Source of the DNA: Paenibacillus methanolicus
Lineage (GTDB): Bacteria; Bacillota; Bacilli; Paenibacillales; Paenibacillaceae
Reading direction: 5' to 3'
Assembly (NCBI RefSeq): GCF_008124765.1
Contig: NZ_VNHS01000012.1
Span: forward strand, 62,001-126,000
Length of the DNA: 64,000 bases
In this document: piece by piece, positions 43,951-52,800 of the stretch
Position numbering within the stretch: the stretch's first letter is position 1
Layout: every line of letters begins with the position of its first letter
Translations under genes and position numbers: made by a program
Notes under the pieces: generated by a model
Told to the model about the DNA's origin: nothing
Seen by the model: only the letters and a program-made list of their open reading frames with translations
Database searches by the model: none

Positions 43951-44490
43951 CTACGCCTGCATCGCTTCCCATTCCGCGTTCAGAAGGCCCATTTTAATCA
44001 GGTCGTAACTTTGGCCGCCGCGCAGCACGGCCGAACGGGCGCGTCCCTCGTCGACGAATCCGGCTTTCTTGTAAGCGCGGTAAGCCGCTTCGTTGTACGA
44101 GATGACGTCCAGTCCGACGCGGTTGAGGTTAAGCTCGTGGAACGCATAACGCAGAATCATCCGCAGCGCCTCGATGCCGAAGCCGCGGCCGCGGTCGTTC
44201 GGATCGCCGATCCCGACCGCGACGAGGGCGGCTTGGTTGTTCCATTCGATGCTGTGCAAGGCGACGAACCCGATGAACCGGTCATCCTCGAGCGTGCGCA
44301 GATGAAATTCGATCGTGTTCGCTCTGCCGGCGCTGCCGTAAGCATCGGGCGTCTGGGGAACGGCATGTTCGGTATCGACCTGGCTTAGATAGGTATAGTC
44401 CTCCGAGAAGCGTGCCAGTTCGTCGGCATCCTCGGGGCGCGGGGCGGCGAAGCGGATCAGCGCGCCGCGGAACAAATCATGCATAGGCAT
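43951..44490 (-). CDS. GNAT-family N-acetyltransferase (RimJ/RimL type)
   Basis: 179 residues. LIRFAAPRPEDADELARF start, GFVALHSIEWNNQAALVAVGIGDP strand, acetyl-CoA loop DRGRGFGIEALRMIL, and the C-terminal NEAAYRAYKKAGF. The pattern fits ribosomal-protein-type or small-molecule acetyltransferases. ATG 44490 has GAAGGAGTG 9 bases upstream; the longer frame to 44571 has none. Ends with its own terminator. Confidence 0.88.
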   Translation of the reverse strand: MPMHDLFRGALIRFAAPRPEDADELARFSEDYTYLSQVDTEHAVPQTPDAYGSAGRANTIEFHLRTLEDDRFIGFVALHSIEWNNQAALVAVGIGDPNDRGRGFGIEALRMILRYAFHELNLNRVGLDVISYNEAAYRAYKKAGFVDEGRARSAVLRGGQSYDLIKMGLLNAEWEAMQA

Positions 44491-44707
44491 AGAGGGAAAC
44501 ACTCCTTCGAATCGGGCAGCCAAGCCCGCGGGTAAGATGGCGAATGAATCCGGCTCTCCCATCTTATCCAACCGTCAGGCTTGCCGCAATGGGATGCGCA
44601 TCGGGACGGACATGCCCGCGCATGCCGCGTCTACACGTGCCCGCACGCCGATTCATTCGCTTTCGTTCGGCGGATCCGAGCTGCCTCGCCGATCCAGTCT
44701 CGCGCTC

Positions 44708-45955
44708 CTAAGGGGTAATCACGATATCCGAGTAGCCGGCGAAAATTTGCAAACTTCCGTTGCGCGTATCGGCCCACACCCCGATGTAGCCGCCGGGCGG
44801 CACGCTCGCGATGTCGATATAGTCGCCGATGAGCGGTATTGGCGTCGGACTGCTGCCGTTCGGGCTGAACGATTGCGTCGTAATCCGGGTGTTCGTGAAC
44901 GTCGCGCCGCCGTTGATCGAGCGGGCGACGTAGACGTCGAGGTCGAAGCCGTTAATCTGGTTGCTGTAATAGATAATATTGACGACGCCGGTCAGCGGGT
45001 CGACGTCGATGGCCGGGAAGAAGTTCTGGGTGCCGGAGGGCGCGCCGGTTATGGACGCCGCCGACGACCAGGATTGCCCTAAGTTATCGGAGAAGGACAT
45101 GTAGATGTCGGAATAGCCTTGGCGATAGTCTTGCCAGACGCAGTAGACCCGTCCGGTCGTGGGGCCGACGGAGTTGTCGGTGGAGATATTGGCGAAGGTC
45201 AGCACGCGGAACGCATAGCCGGGCACGGGCAGGACGGTCGGCACGGGGACGATGGTGGCGACGTTGATCGCTTGCGAGAAGGTGGCGCCGCCGTCCGATG
45301 ATCGCCGCACGATGAACCGGTACGAAGGGCTGATCGTGACCCAGGCCGCATAGACGTTGCCCACCAGATCGACCGCGACCTCGGGGCGCTCGACGCGGTC
45401 GGATTCCCCGGACAGCTTGATCGGCTGATCCCAAGTCGCGCCGCCGTCGGTCGACCGGTTGAAGAAGGCTGTCGAGTTACCGCCGTTCGCGACGTTGAAC
45501 TGATGGTTATAGGTGACATAGACGTTGCCGAGATAGGGGCTGGACTGCCCGTTATCCACGGTTACGCTTGTCTCGTCGTTGTTGATATACGTGCCGTAGC
45601 CGGGGCCGACGATAACGGGCGCGGAGAACGTCGTGCCATTGTCCGTCGATGTGTAGACGATGCAGGTGCCGCTCTGCGCGCCCGGGAACGCATGGGCCGT
45701 CACGTAGAACGTGGTGGGGAAAGCGTAGGCGACGAACGGCGCTTCCGCGCCCGTGAACGGCGGCAAGATCGGCAGAATCTGCTTGCTCCAGTTCGCGCCG
45801 CCGTCAAGCGAACGGTATAGCCCGGTCTGCGGCGTGCCGTCCGTCGTATCGACCGCCACGGCGATCATGACGTTCGGGGAGAGCAAATTCACGGCAACCG
45901 CGGGCTCGAACTTCGGGTTTCCCGGGTCGCTGACCGGGAAATTGAAGTTGGTCAT
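44708..45955 (-). CDS. BNR-repeat (sialidase-like) beta-propeller protein
   Basis: 415 residues. Repeated Asp-box-like motifs S-x-D-x-G-x-T-W/F: SLDGGANW, STDNGTTF, STDGGATW, SSDGGATF, SDNLGQSW, SINGGATF, six in all, giving a six-bladed propeller. No signal peptide or membrane helix from ATG 45955 (GAGAGGAG 7 bases upstream). Such proteins occur on spore or cell surfaces in Paenibacillaceae; sialidase catalytic residues were not identified. Divergent from the 46131 gene. 217 bases of 44491-44707 carry no gene. Confidence 0.82.
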   Translation of the reverse strand: MTNFNFPVSDPGNPKFEPAVAVNLLSPNVMIAVAVDTTDGTPQTGLYRSLDGGANWSKQILPILPPFTGAEAPFVAYAFPTTFYVTAHAFPGAQSGTCIVYTSTDNGTTFSAPVIVGPGYGTYINNDETSVTVDNGQSSPYLGNVYVTYNHQFNVANGGNSTAFFNRSTDGGATWDQPIKLSGESDRVERPEVAVDLVGNVYAAWVTISPSYRFIVRRSSDGGATFSQAINVATIVPVPTVLPVPGYAFRVLTFANISTDNSVGPTTGRVYCVWQDYRQGYSDIYMSFSDNLGQSWSSAASITGAPSGTQNFFPAIDVDPLTGVVNIIYYSNQINGFDLDVYVARSINGGATFTNTRITTQSFSPNGSSPTPIPLIGDYIDIASVPPGGYIGVWADTRNGSLQIFAGYSDIVITP

Positions 45956-46130
45956 AACACTCGCTCCTCTCGGGTAAAAAGCTTGCCACAGTATATGCCG
46001 CCGGGTCAGCCGATGGCCTGGCAACTCTCCCGAATCTAGCGAAAACAGGCGCGTGTCGCCGCCTGGAATCCACAATTTCGAAGCGCGCGTCACATAGAGT
46101 GGTAGAAATATGAAGGAGGATGTGGAGACG

Positions 46131-46517
46131 ATGCCATTTACAACGAGTCTGCTCACGAATACGCGCGCCACGGGCACGGCCGTGACGAACGCCGTCGTCA
46201 ACGTTCGCAACTTGGATCAGGTAGCGTCCGCGACGGTCATCGTGCAAGTATTTGCCGTGTCGGCCGTGACGCTGACGCTGTCGCCTGTGTACCAAACGGG
46301 GTTAGTAGTGCCCGCGAACAGCGCCGTCCGGCAGCAGTTCAACATTGCGGGCAATATTGCCTACGAGGTACAGCTTAGCATTATTACGCCGCTGCCCAAC
46401 GCGCTGCTCTCCGTCTTCGGCGTCGATGAGTTCAACAACCTGGTGACCGGCCAGCGGGTGCTGCAGTCGGAGCTGACGGAGATTCCGGTGCTGACCCCCA
46501 TCGAAGCCGGATTTTAA
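46131..46517 (+). CDS. small beta-rich protein of unknown function
   Basis: 128 residues, no signal, high in Val/Thr/Asn, with alternating hydrophobic strands (ATVIVQVFAVSAV, AYEVQLSIITPL). AAGGAGGA is 10 bases before ATG 46131; the ATG at 46110 would be before that site. The pattern recalls small spore or exosporium surface proteins of Bacillales but there is no diagnostic motif. Divergent neighbour is a BNR propeller protein. Confidence 0.65.
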   Translation: MPFTTSLLTNTRATGTAVTNAVVNVRNLDQVASATVIVQVFAVSAVTLTLSPVYQTGLVVPANSAVRQQFNIAGNIAYEVQLSIITPLPNALLSVFGVDEFNNLVTGQRVLQSELTEIPVLTPIEAGF

Positions 46518-46535
46518 GCCGTTTCGCGCTCCTTT

Positions 46536-46566
46536 CGCCGCGGAAGCACGCTCCGCGGCGTCTTTT
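46536..46566 (+). terminator. terminator of the 46131 gene
   Basis: CGCCGCGGA...TCCGCGGCG stem followed by TCTTTTAT, 18 bases past the stop. Confidence 0.85.
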
Positions 46567-46638
46567 ATGTCCGGGATAAGCGGCTTCAGGGATACGTGCA
46601 CAGGCATTTCCGCAATCCTCCCATACACTGGTAAAAGA

Positions 46639-46813
46639 GGTTGTTCAAAAAGTCGCCGATTGATCGCGAAGCAGATCAAGGAGCAGCCCGGCGTCGAATC
46701 TTGCGTTCAGGCTTGAAGTCCGGTGCTCATTTAGGTTTGCCTAAACTCCGCTCCTCCTTCTTCGCCTTCATGCAACCTTCTCGGTGCTGAATCGTCGGCT
46801 TTTTGAACACGCG
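46639..46813 (+). mobile_element. 175-bp MITE, copy 1
   Basis: Terminal inverted repeats GTTCAAAAAGTCG (46643-46655) and CGGCTTTTTGAAC (46796-46808), 12 of 13 matching. Flanks GTAAAAGA (46631-46638) and CTAAAAGG (46814-46821) match at 6 of 8 and look like a decayed 8-bp target duplication. No coding capacity. Copy 2 is at 61427-61608, in the same orientation. Ends about 36 bases before the GT2 start codon. Confidence 0.82.
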
Positions 46814-46849
46814 CTAAAAGGGATTTCATCCGCGCAAAGGAGGATGTTT

Positions 46850-48049
46850 ATGGTTGATGTGGGGGTCGTCATGCCTGTATATAAGCAGGTTCCGGCTTTT
46901 CTCGAAGCGGCCATCCAATCGATCCTGACGCAGACGCTCCGCGAGTTCCGCTTCGTAATCGTGATCGACGGCGCGCCGGAGATGGAGACGCTGGCCAGAG
47001 AGTTCGTCGGTTCCGATCCCCGGGTGGAGATCATCCGGCATGACGTGAACCGCGGGGTCGCCGCGGCGCTGAACACGGGCTTTACGCATCTGGACAACGA
47101 CGATCGGCTCTTGTACTGGACATGGGCTTCGAGCGATAACGTCTACCATCCGGCGTTTCTGGAGGTGCTTCGCGGCGCGCTGCACAGAGGGCCGAAGACG
47201 CTTGGCCTCGCGTACAGCTCGTTCAACAGCATCGACAACAAGGGGAACCGCGTTTTGGACGGCAAAGGGCTGCTGGCGCAGCGGGCGTATCAGTCGCAGC
47301 CGAAGGAAGCGCTGCTGGACGGATCGATCATTGGCGTTTCGTTTATGTATAAAGCGGAGTTCGCGCGCAAGATCGAGGGCTACCGACTGGAGCCGGTGGA
47401 GGATTACGAATATTGGCTCAGGCTATGCGAACAGTGCGAGATCCGCTTTGTTCCGGTGGAACTGGTCGACTACCGGGTCGATTCCACGCTGAGCGTGTCG
47501 GCGACGCTCAAGAGCGTGCATCAGCATCGCAGATGGCGTTACGCGTATCATCTGGCGAGGATGGAGGCTAGGCAGCGGCGGGGCATCGCGCCGGAAGTCA
47601 CGCTGATCTATCCGCTGCGCAGCGCGGGTCAGGATGAGATCGATCGGCTGGAGAATGTCTACGAGCAGGTGTTCAGCAACTATCATATGCACGTGCTGGA
47701 TTTGAGCGTCAATATGAGCGTAACGCGCAAGCTGAGCGAGATTTCCCATCCGACCACCGCTTTCCGCGCCTTCCCGAACGCTTCCTGGCAAGCCGCTCTT
47801 CGCGTCTTCTTGCGCGGCGTCGCGACGCCTTATACGATGGTGCTGGATTCGCGCCTGTTCCCCGAACCGATGGATTTGAGAATACTCGTGCAGCAGCTGA
47901 ACCGCACCGGCGGCGACGTGCTGTCGGACTTCTATACGGACGATCGGCAGGTCGGCTACCGGTATCCGGGAGACGGACGTTCCGTGACGGATTTCGCGGG
48001 CGAGCTGTTCCGGACGCCGGCGCTGGCGAAGCTGACGGGGGTCCATTAA
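46850..48049 (+). CDS. GT2-family glycosyltransferase
   Basis: 399 residues. VVMPVYKQVPAFLEAAIQSIL start, IVIDGAPEMETL nucleotide site, NRGVAAALNTG, then a WASSDNVYHP acidic site and EDYEYWLRL catalytic-base region. The C-terminal ~150 residues are a separate domain with a YPLRSAG linker. Soluble, no membrane segment. ATG 46850 is 6 bases after AAAGGAGG; the ATG at 46844 is too close. Next gene 24 bases downstream is a GT4, so the two may build one glycan. Confidence 0.85.
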   Translation: MVDVGVVMPVYKQVPAFLEAAIQSILTQTLREFRFVIVIDGAPEMETLAREFVGSDPRVEIIRHDVNRGVAAALNTGFTHLDNDDRLLYWTWASSDNVYHPAFLEVLRGALHRGPKTLGLAYSSFNSIDNKGNRVLDGKGLLAQRAYQSQPKEALLDGSIIGVSFMYKAEFARKIEGYRLEPVEDYEYWLRLCEQCEIRFVPVELVDYRVDSTLSVSATLKSVHQHRRWRYAYHLARMEARQRRGIAPEVTLIYPLRSAGQDEIDRLENVYEQVFSNYHMHVLDLSVNMSVTRKLSEISHPTTAFRAFPNASWQAALRVFLRGVATPYTMVLDSRLFPEPMDLRILVQQLNRTGGDVLSDFYTDDRQVGYRYPGDGRSVTDFAGELFRTPALAKLTGVH

Positions 48050-48072
48050 ACCGGGCGAAGGGAGCGGCAACG

Positions 48073-49257
48073 ATGAAAATTTTATTCACGTTCTATAATC
48101 CCAGCGGCGGCATGGAGACGCTCAACCGCATCCGGTGCCAAGCGCTCGGAGAGAAGGGTTTCGAGTGCCACCTGGTGTACAAAATGGGCGGGTCGGGCAT
48201 GCAAAACATCCGCAACATCCCGACGCATATCGTGGAGAACGTCAAGGAGCTGAAAGACCTGCTCGCGCGCGAACGGTATGACGCCATCGTCGTATGCACG
48301 GACAGCTACCTGTTGGAGGCGGTGCGGCAGGCCGGCTACCGGGGCTGTCTGATCTACGAGGTGCAGGGGCTCGGAACGCCGGAGACGGCCAAGCAAATCA
48401 TGAATGACTTCGAGGAGCGGGTGCGCGAGAACGCGGACGCGATCGTGTATCCGAGAACGAAGCAGCTGGAGGAGCTGATGCGCGAGCACTTAAGCGACTT
48501 GCCGCAGTACTGCTTCGACGATCCGCTGCCGGTCGGCACGTTCGGCTATGAAGCCTATCCGCCGCATCAAGCGCCGATCCTCGGCTGGGTCGGACGGATC
48601 GAGCCGAACAAGAACTGGCGCGAATTTCTGGAGATCGGCTTCCGGCTGACGGTCGAGAAGCCGGACCTGCAGCTGTGGATATTCGAAGACCGCGCGCTCT
48701 CGCAGCCGGCGGAGCGCGAGGCGTTCGACGCGCTCGTCGCCAAGCTGGGGCTTGAGAAGCGGCTCTACCAGTACGACTGCGTGCCGCATCATCTCATGGC
48801 GGATTACTATTCGATCATCGGCGATTCGGGCGGGTTTCTGTGCTCGACCTCGATTATGGAAGGCTTCGGCTACGCGGTGGCCGAGGCGCTGCTCTGCCGG
48901 TGTCCGGTTCTGTCCACCGATTCGGGCGGCATTCGAAGGTTCATTACGCACGACGAGACGGGCAAGCTGTATGCCCGAGGCAATCTGATGGAAGCGATCG
49001 AGCAGGCAGACCGGCTGATGAACGACCGCGCGGTTCGGGAGCGTATCCGGGATAACGGCGTCCGGCATATTTCGGAACAGTTCGCCCCTGCGCGGTATAC
49101 CGCGCACTTCGCGGCCATGCTGCGGCAGCTTGGCGTGAAGCCAAAGCCGGCCGAACCCGAATCCAAGCCGGGTATCATGCCGCGCTTCGCGAGCGCCCGT
49201 CTGGGCATCTCGCGATTCGTCGGGAAGGCGGATAAGGACGGCCGAACGCCAACCTGA
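48073..49257 (+). CDS. GT4-family glycosyltransferase
   Basis: 394 residues. GT-B fold: FTFYNPSGGMETLNRIR glycine-rich start, LGWVGRIEPNKNW, and the donor site GFLCSTSIMEGFGYAVAEALLC with the E-x7-E pair. Basic C-terminal tail (SARLGISRFVGK). Likely acts with the upstream GT2 enzyme. Acceptor unknown. RBS is GAAGGGAGCGG. Confidence 0.88.
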   Translation: MKILFTFYNPSGGMETLNRIRCQALGEKGFECHLVYKMGGSGMQNIRNIPTHIVENVKELKDLLARERYDAIVVCTDSYLLEAVRQAGYRGCLIYEVQGLGTPETAKQIMNDFEERVRENADAIVYPRTKQLEELMREHLSDLPQYCFDDPLPVGTFGYEAYPPHQAPILGWVGRIEPNKNWREFLEIGFRLTVEKPDLQLWIFEDRALSQPAEREAFDALVAKLGLEKRLYQYDCVPHHLMADYYSIIGDSGGFLCSTSIMEGFGYAVAEALLCRCPVLSTDSGGIRRFITHDETGKLYARGNLMEAIEQADRLMNDRAVRERIRDNGVRHISEQFAPARYTAHFAAMLRQLGVKPKPAEPESKPGIMPRFASARLGISRFVGKADKDGRTPT

Positions 49258-49280
49258 CGCGAGTCCCCTCGTGGTACCGT

Positions 49281-49305
49281 TACCCCCGCGCCTTCCGCGG
49301 GGGTA
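49281..49305 (+). terminator. possible terminator after the GT4 gene
   Basis: TACCCCCGC-GCCTTCC-GCGGGGGTA perfect stem 23 bases after the stop. Followed by TTGGC, without a true T-run. Confidence 0.55.
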
Positions 49306-49426
49306 TTGGCGCTCTGCGAAGCTGCCGGCCATTTTGGACAATCAAGGCGGGTTACGGTATGCTGAGGCTGAGGCCCGTTCGCGGGTGCCGCAGCAGGACA
49401 AGCAAGCGCAAGGGGGAGTTGTGGCC

Positions 49427-50173
49427 ATGAGCCCGCAGGAGTCCATCGAACATTTTCGCCAGTTGAAACATACGATTACCCGGTTCATGATGGTGTACAA
49501 ATTCGCGCTCGACGAGATGGAGACGAAGATCGATATACTGAAGGAAGAGTTCCAGCTGCTCCATGATTATAATCCGATCGAACATACGAAATCCCGGCTG
49601 AAGTCGCCCGAGAGCATCATGAACAAGCTGTTCCGCAAGAAGCTCGACATCTCGCTGGACAGCATCCGCAACAATATCCGCGACATCGCCGGCCTGCGGA
49701 TCACATGCTCGTTCATCTCGGATATCTACCGGGTGCGCGACATGCTGGCCGGGCAATCCGACCTGGTCGTGCTGGAGACCAAGGACTACATTCGCGACCC
49801 GAAGCCGAACGGCTACCAAAGCTTGCATATGCTGCTCGAGGTGCCGGTCTTCATGTCGGACCGGGTGGAGCGCGTCTGCATCGAGGTGCAGATCCGGACG
49901 ATCGCCATGGATTTCTGGGCGAGCTTGGAGCATAAAATTTTCTATAAATACAATGAAGCGGTGCCCGAGCGGCTCGTGGCGGAGCTGAAAGCGGCGGCAG
50001 AGTCGGCCACGGCGCTGGATCGCCAGATGGAGCGGCTGCACCTCGAGATGAACGAGCTGAAGGAAGGCCGGCTGATCGAAGAAGAGGAGCTGCGGCATAT
50101 ACAGCTGAACAACCAGCAATTTTCCATCCCGGCCGCGCTGCTCGAACTGATCGAAGGCGATGGCCGTGATTAG
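49427..50173 (+). CDS. small alarmone synthetase (RelP/RelQ-type (p)ppGpp synthetase)
   Basis: 248 residues, synthetase domain only (no hydrolase, TGS or ACT). YKFALDEMETKIDIL start; DIAGLRITCSFISDIYRV; NGYQSLHMLLEVPVF; VEVQIRT-type CIEVQIRTIAMDFWASLEHKI, the G-loop and E-x-Q catalytic motifs. Makes ppGpp/pGpp from GDP/GTP and ATP in cell-wall stress in Bacillales. ATG 49427 follows AGGGGGAG by 8 bases; the longer frame from 49271 has no RBS. Confidence 0.9.
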   Translation: MSPQESIEHFRQLKHTITRFMMVYKFALDEMETKIDILKEEFQLLHDYNPIEHTKSRLKSPESIMNKLFRKKLDISLDSIRNNIRDIAGLRITCSFISDIYRVRDMLAGQSDLVVLETKDYIRDPKPNGYQSLHMLLEVPVFMSDRVERVCIEVQIRTIAMDFWASLEHKIFYKYNEAVPERLVAELKAAAESATALDRQMERLHLEMNELKEGRLIEEEELRHIQLNNQQFSIPAALLELIEGDGRD

Positions 50174-50279
50174 TTGCCTCCGATTCGCTCGCCCTCGGAC
50201 AAGCCGGCGGAGTCGTGAACGCGCCGCGCAGTTGGGGTGGAATATCGCAGTGCCTACGAATAAGCAGCGCATACGATCA

Positions 50280-50326
50280 AAAGAGGCTGAATTCGTCATC
50301 GTCCCCGATGACGGCTCGGCCTCTTT
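50280..50326. terminator. bidirectional terminator
   Basis: AAAGAGGCTGA...CGGCCTCTTT with an inner TCATCG/CGATGA stem, between the convergent SAS gene and the 50337-50873 gene. Confidence 0.85.
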
Positions 50327-50336
50327 GCGTTGTGCG

Positions 50337-50873
50337 TTATTTGCGCGCGGCAACCAGCTCCTCTAGCGTTCGGAGCGCATGTTCCAACAGGTCCGGAAGA
50401 TCCTCCATCTGCTCTTCGTCGATCTTGCGGTTGAAGGTCAGCTCCGCCGCGTGCGCGTAAGTCGAGGCGGGCTGTGTCTCATCTATCTTATACTGCAGCG
50501 TTTGGATGGGCGGCTGCTCCGGCTCCCAAATCCCGGCGAGTATGTCCCGGATGCGGGCGCAATCGGCGTCCGCCGTCTCGCGCGGCAGCTGCTGATGGAA
50601 CCGAAGCGTCAGCCGGCAGCCGGGCTTCTGCCCCGCGAGTTCCATCATTTCCGCGGCGAGTTCCGCAAGCGACGCTTCCAATAGCAGTTCGGCTTCGATC
50701 GCCGGCGCCTCCCGTAGGGCGAACCGGATCGCGAACGTACGGGACATGACCGCCATATCGAGCAGATCGCGCCGTCCCGTGACGGTGATTCTCGCATCCA
50801 GATTGTCCAGATCGTAGAGCTGATTCTCGAACGCTACCTTTAAATTATCGTAAATCGACGGGTCGAATAGCAT
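50337..50873 (-). CDS. conserved-type hypothetical protein
   Basis: 178 residues, acidic, cytoplasmic. FDPSIYDNLKVAFENQLYDLDNL start and a central AELAAEMMELAG helix; many Glu/Leu, no cofactor motif. I do not recognise the family. ATG preceded by AGGAGGACC. Has its own TATAGT-containing upstream region. The 246 bases to the next gene hold only this divergent promoter area. Confidence 0.7.
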   Translation of the reverse strand: MLFDPSIYDNLKVAFENQLYDLDNLDARITVTGRRDLLDMAVMSRTFAIRFALREAPAIEAELLLEASLAELAAEMMELAGQKPGCRLTLRFHQQLPRETADADCARIRDILAGIWEPEQPPIQTLQYKIDETQPASTYAHAAELTFNRKIDEEQMEDLPDLLEHALRTLEELVAARK

Positions 50874-51119
50874 GGTCGGTCCTCCTTGAAGGTGGGGCGT
50901 TTCACTGACATTCCACCACTATAGCATGCCGGATTGCCAGGGCGCCATGCGCGCGAATCCTTCGTCATGGGACTTTTGGCGGCCTGCCGCCGGTTTGGCT
51001 GCGGTAGTCCTTTTCAGCGACTTTTAAGCAGTCAAACCAATCTTTATTCATAGACAGCGCATAGGCCCTCTGATAGGATAGCCTCATGGGAGATTACAGA
51101 AACCGGAGGATACCTGACC

Positions 51120-52652
51120 ATGAATATCAACCCTTTTAAACAACGGATGGTGGCATCCGTTCTCGCAGCAGGGCTCGTGCTTGCGCCTCTTCCCGCTCTG
51201 CAGCCGGGGGTGGCGGCCGCGGCTTCGGCCAGCGCGCAGACATCCGTCATGAAAGTATTCGTGGATGGCGTCAACCTGACATTGCCGCAGGCTCCGACGG
51301 TGAAGAACGGCGCGACCCTCGTTCCGATGCGCGCGATCTTCGGCGCGCTTCGCGCTAACGTGACGTGGGACGCGCAGACGAAGACGGTTCTCGCGACCAA
51401 GGGCAACGATTATATTTCGCTGAAGATCGGTTCCGCTTATGCCGTGAAGAACGGCGCCTCCGTCAAGCTTCAGACCGCGGCCGAGCAGAAGAACGGCACG
51501 ACGCTCGTCCCGCTTCGCTTCGTAGCCGAAGCGCTGGGCGCGGAAGTCTCGGTGGATGCGAAGCAACGGGTCATCCGGATCACTTCTGACCCGCAGGACG
51601 CGGAAGAGGAAGATACGACGGGCGGCGAGACCGAAGCGGCAGCCGAAGCGCTGACCACGCAGGAGATCGTCGCGATGAACGACGAGAAGGTCGTCATGAT
51701 CACGACCGACCAAGCGCAAGGCAGCGGCGTCGTCGTAGGCGGCAACTTGATCTTGACCAACTATCATGTCGTGGCGAGCGCGTCTAAGGCAACGGTCGCG
51801 CTGAACGACAACTCGGCGCTTGGCGTCAAAGGCATCGTCGCGGTGAACGAAGCCGCCGATCTGGCGCTCATTCAGACGGAGAGCGCGCTTAGCGTCTCCC
51901 CGGTGCAGCTGGCCAGTCCCTTCTTCGTGGAGAAAGGCAGCCGCGTCGTGACGATCGGCAGCCCGCTTGGCTTCCAGAACACGGCGGCCGAGGGACTGAT
52001 CAGCAACATCACGTACGAAGGCGGCACGCTGTACTATCAGACGAGCGCGCCGATCGACCACGGCAGCTCCGGCGGCGCCATGTTCAACGAGAGCGGCGAG
52101 CTGCTCGGCATTACGACGTCGAAGATCGAGGGGACGAGCGCGGATTTGAACTTCGCGGTCTCCGTCCGCCACGTGCTGGCGCTGCTTCAGGAGTACAGCA
52201 TGAATCCGAAGACGGCGGCGTTCGAGCCGGCATCCGAGCTGAAGCTTGAGGGCGCGACGACCGAAGATATCCGCAAGGCGTTCGCGGACAACTTCGGCAC
52301 CGTCACGACGACGGAAGGGACGACCGAGCTGAAGAACGTCGAAGTGACGCGCGACGCATCGGGCTGGCTGGTCATTAACGCCGTCATTGACTCGTCCTTC
52401 TACATGCTCTTCGGGGACAAGACGGCCGACGATCTCCGTTATTGGGCGATCGACGCGGGAGCGGCGCTGCGCAAAGCGCTGCCGAACCAAACGATCCAGC
52501 TGTCCGTCTATTACCAGCAAGAGTTCAACTTCGAGCCGCGCGGTTTCGCGTCCGGCGAAGTGACGAAGCTTGCGAACGGCAAATGGCAGGTGCGCTACCC
52601 GGTCGTCGATTTGCAGGAGAACGACAAAATGTACGTTCGCGTACGCACGTAA
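51120..52652 (+). CDS. exported HtrA-like serine protease with stalk domain
   Basis: 510 residues. Signal peptide (cleavage near AAA-AS, ~35), CuAO-type stalk (~40-155; GATLVPMRAIFGAL, GTTLVPLRFVAEALGA), acidic linker (~158-178), then a trypsin-like domain (~185-365): His in LILTNYHVV, Asp in AADLALIQT, Ser in DHGSSGGAMF. No PDZ domain. The last ~130 residues are unassigned. Secreted protease anchored in the wall by the stalk module. RBS is weak (GGAGGATAC). Confidence 0.9.
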   Translation: MNINPFKQRMVASVLAAGLVLAPLPALQPGVAAAASASAQTSVMKVFVDGVNLTLPQAPTVKNGATLVPMRAIFGALRANVTWDAQTKTVLATKGNDYISLKIGSAYAVKNGASVKLQTAAEQKNGTTLVPLRFVAEALGAEVSVDAKQRVIRITSDPQDAEEEDTTGGETEAAAEALTTQEIVAMNDEKVVMITTDQAQGSGVVVGGNLILTNYHVVASASKATVALNDNSALGVKGIVAVNEAADLALIQTESALSVSPVQLASPFFVEKGSRVVTIGSPLGFQNTAAEGLISNITYEGGTLYYQTSAPIDHGSSGGAMFNESGELLGITTSKIEGTSADLNFAVSVRHVLALLQEYSMNPKTAAFEPASELKLEGATTEDIRKAFADNFGTVTTTEGTTELKNVEVTRDASGWLVINAVIDSSFYMLFGDKTADDLRYWAIDAGAALRKALPNQTIQLSVYYQQEFNFEPRGFASGEVTKLANGKWQVRYPVVDLQENDKMYVRVRT

Positions 52653-52679
52653 AGCAGGCAGGCCGCCAGGCTTGCGCGC

Positions 52680-52741
52680 GAAGGGCACGTCCCGCTGGCA
52701 GAATTCGCATCTCGCCGCCAGCGGACGCGCCCTTCTTTTTT
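52680..52741 (+). terminator. terminator of the protease gene
   Basis: GAAGGGC.CGTCCCGCTGGC...GCCAGCGGACG.GCCCTTC long stem followed by TTTTTT. Confidence 0.92.
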
Positions 52742-52800
52742 GCCCCTTGATCCGGTACAATAAGAACACCATGCCTATACGAAAAGGGAATGAAACGCAC

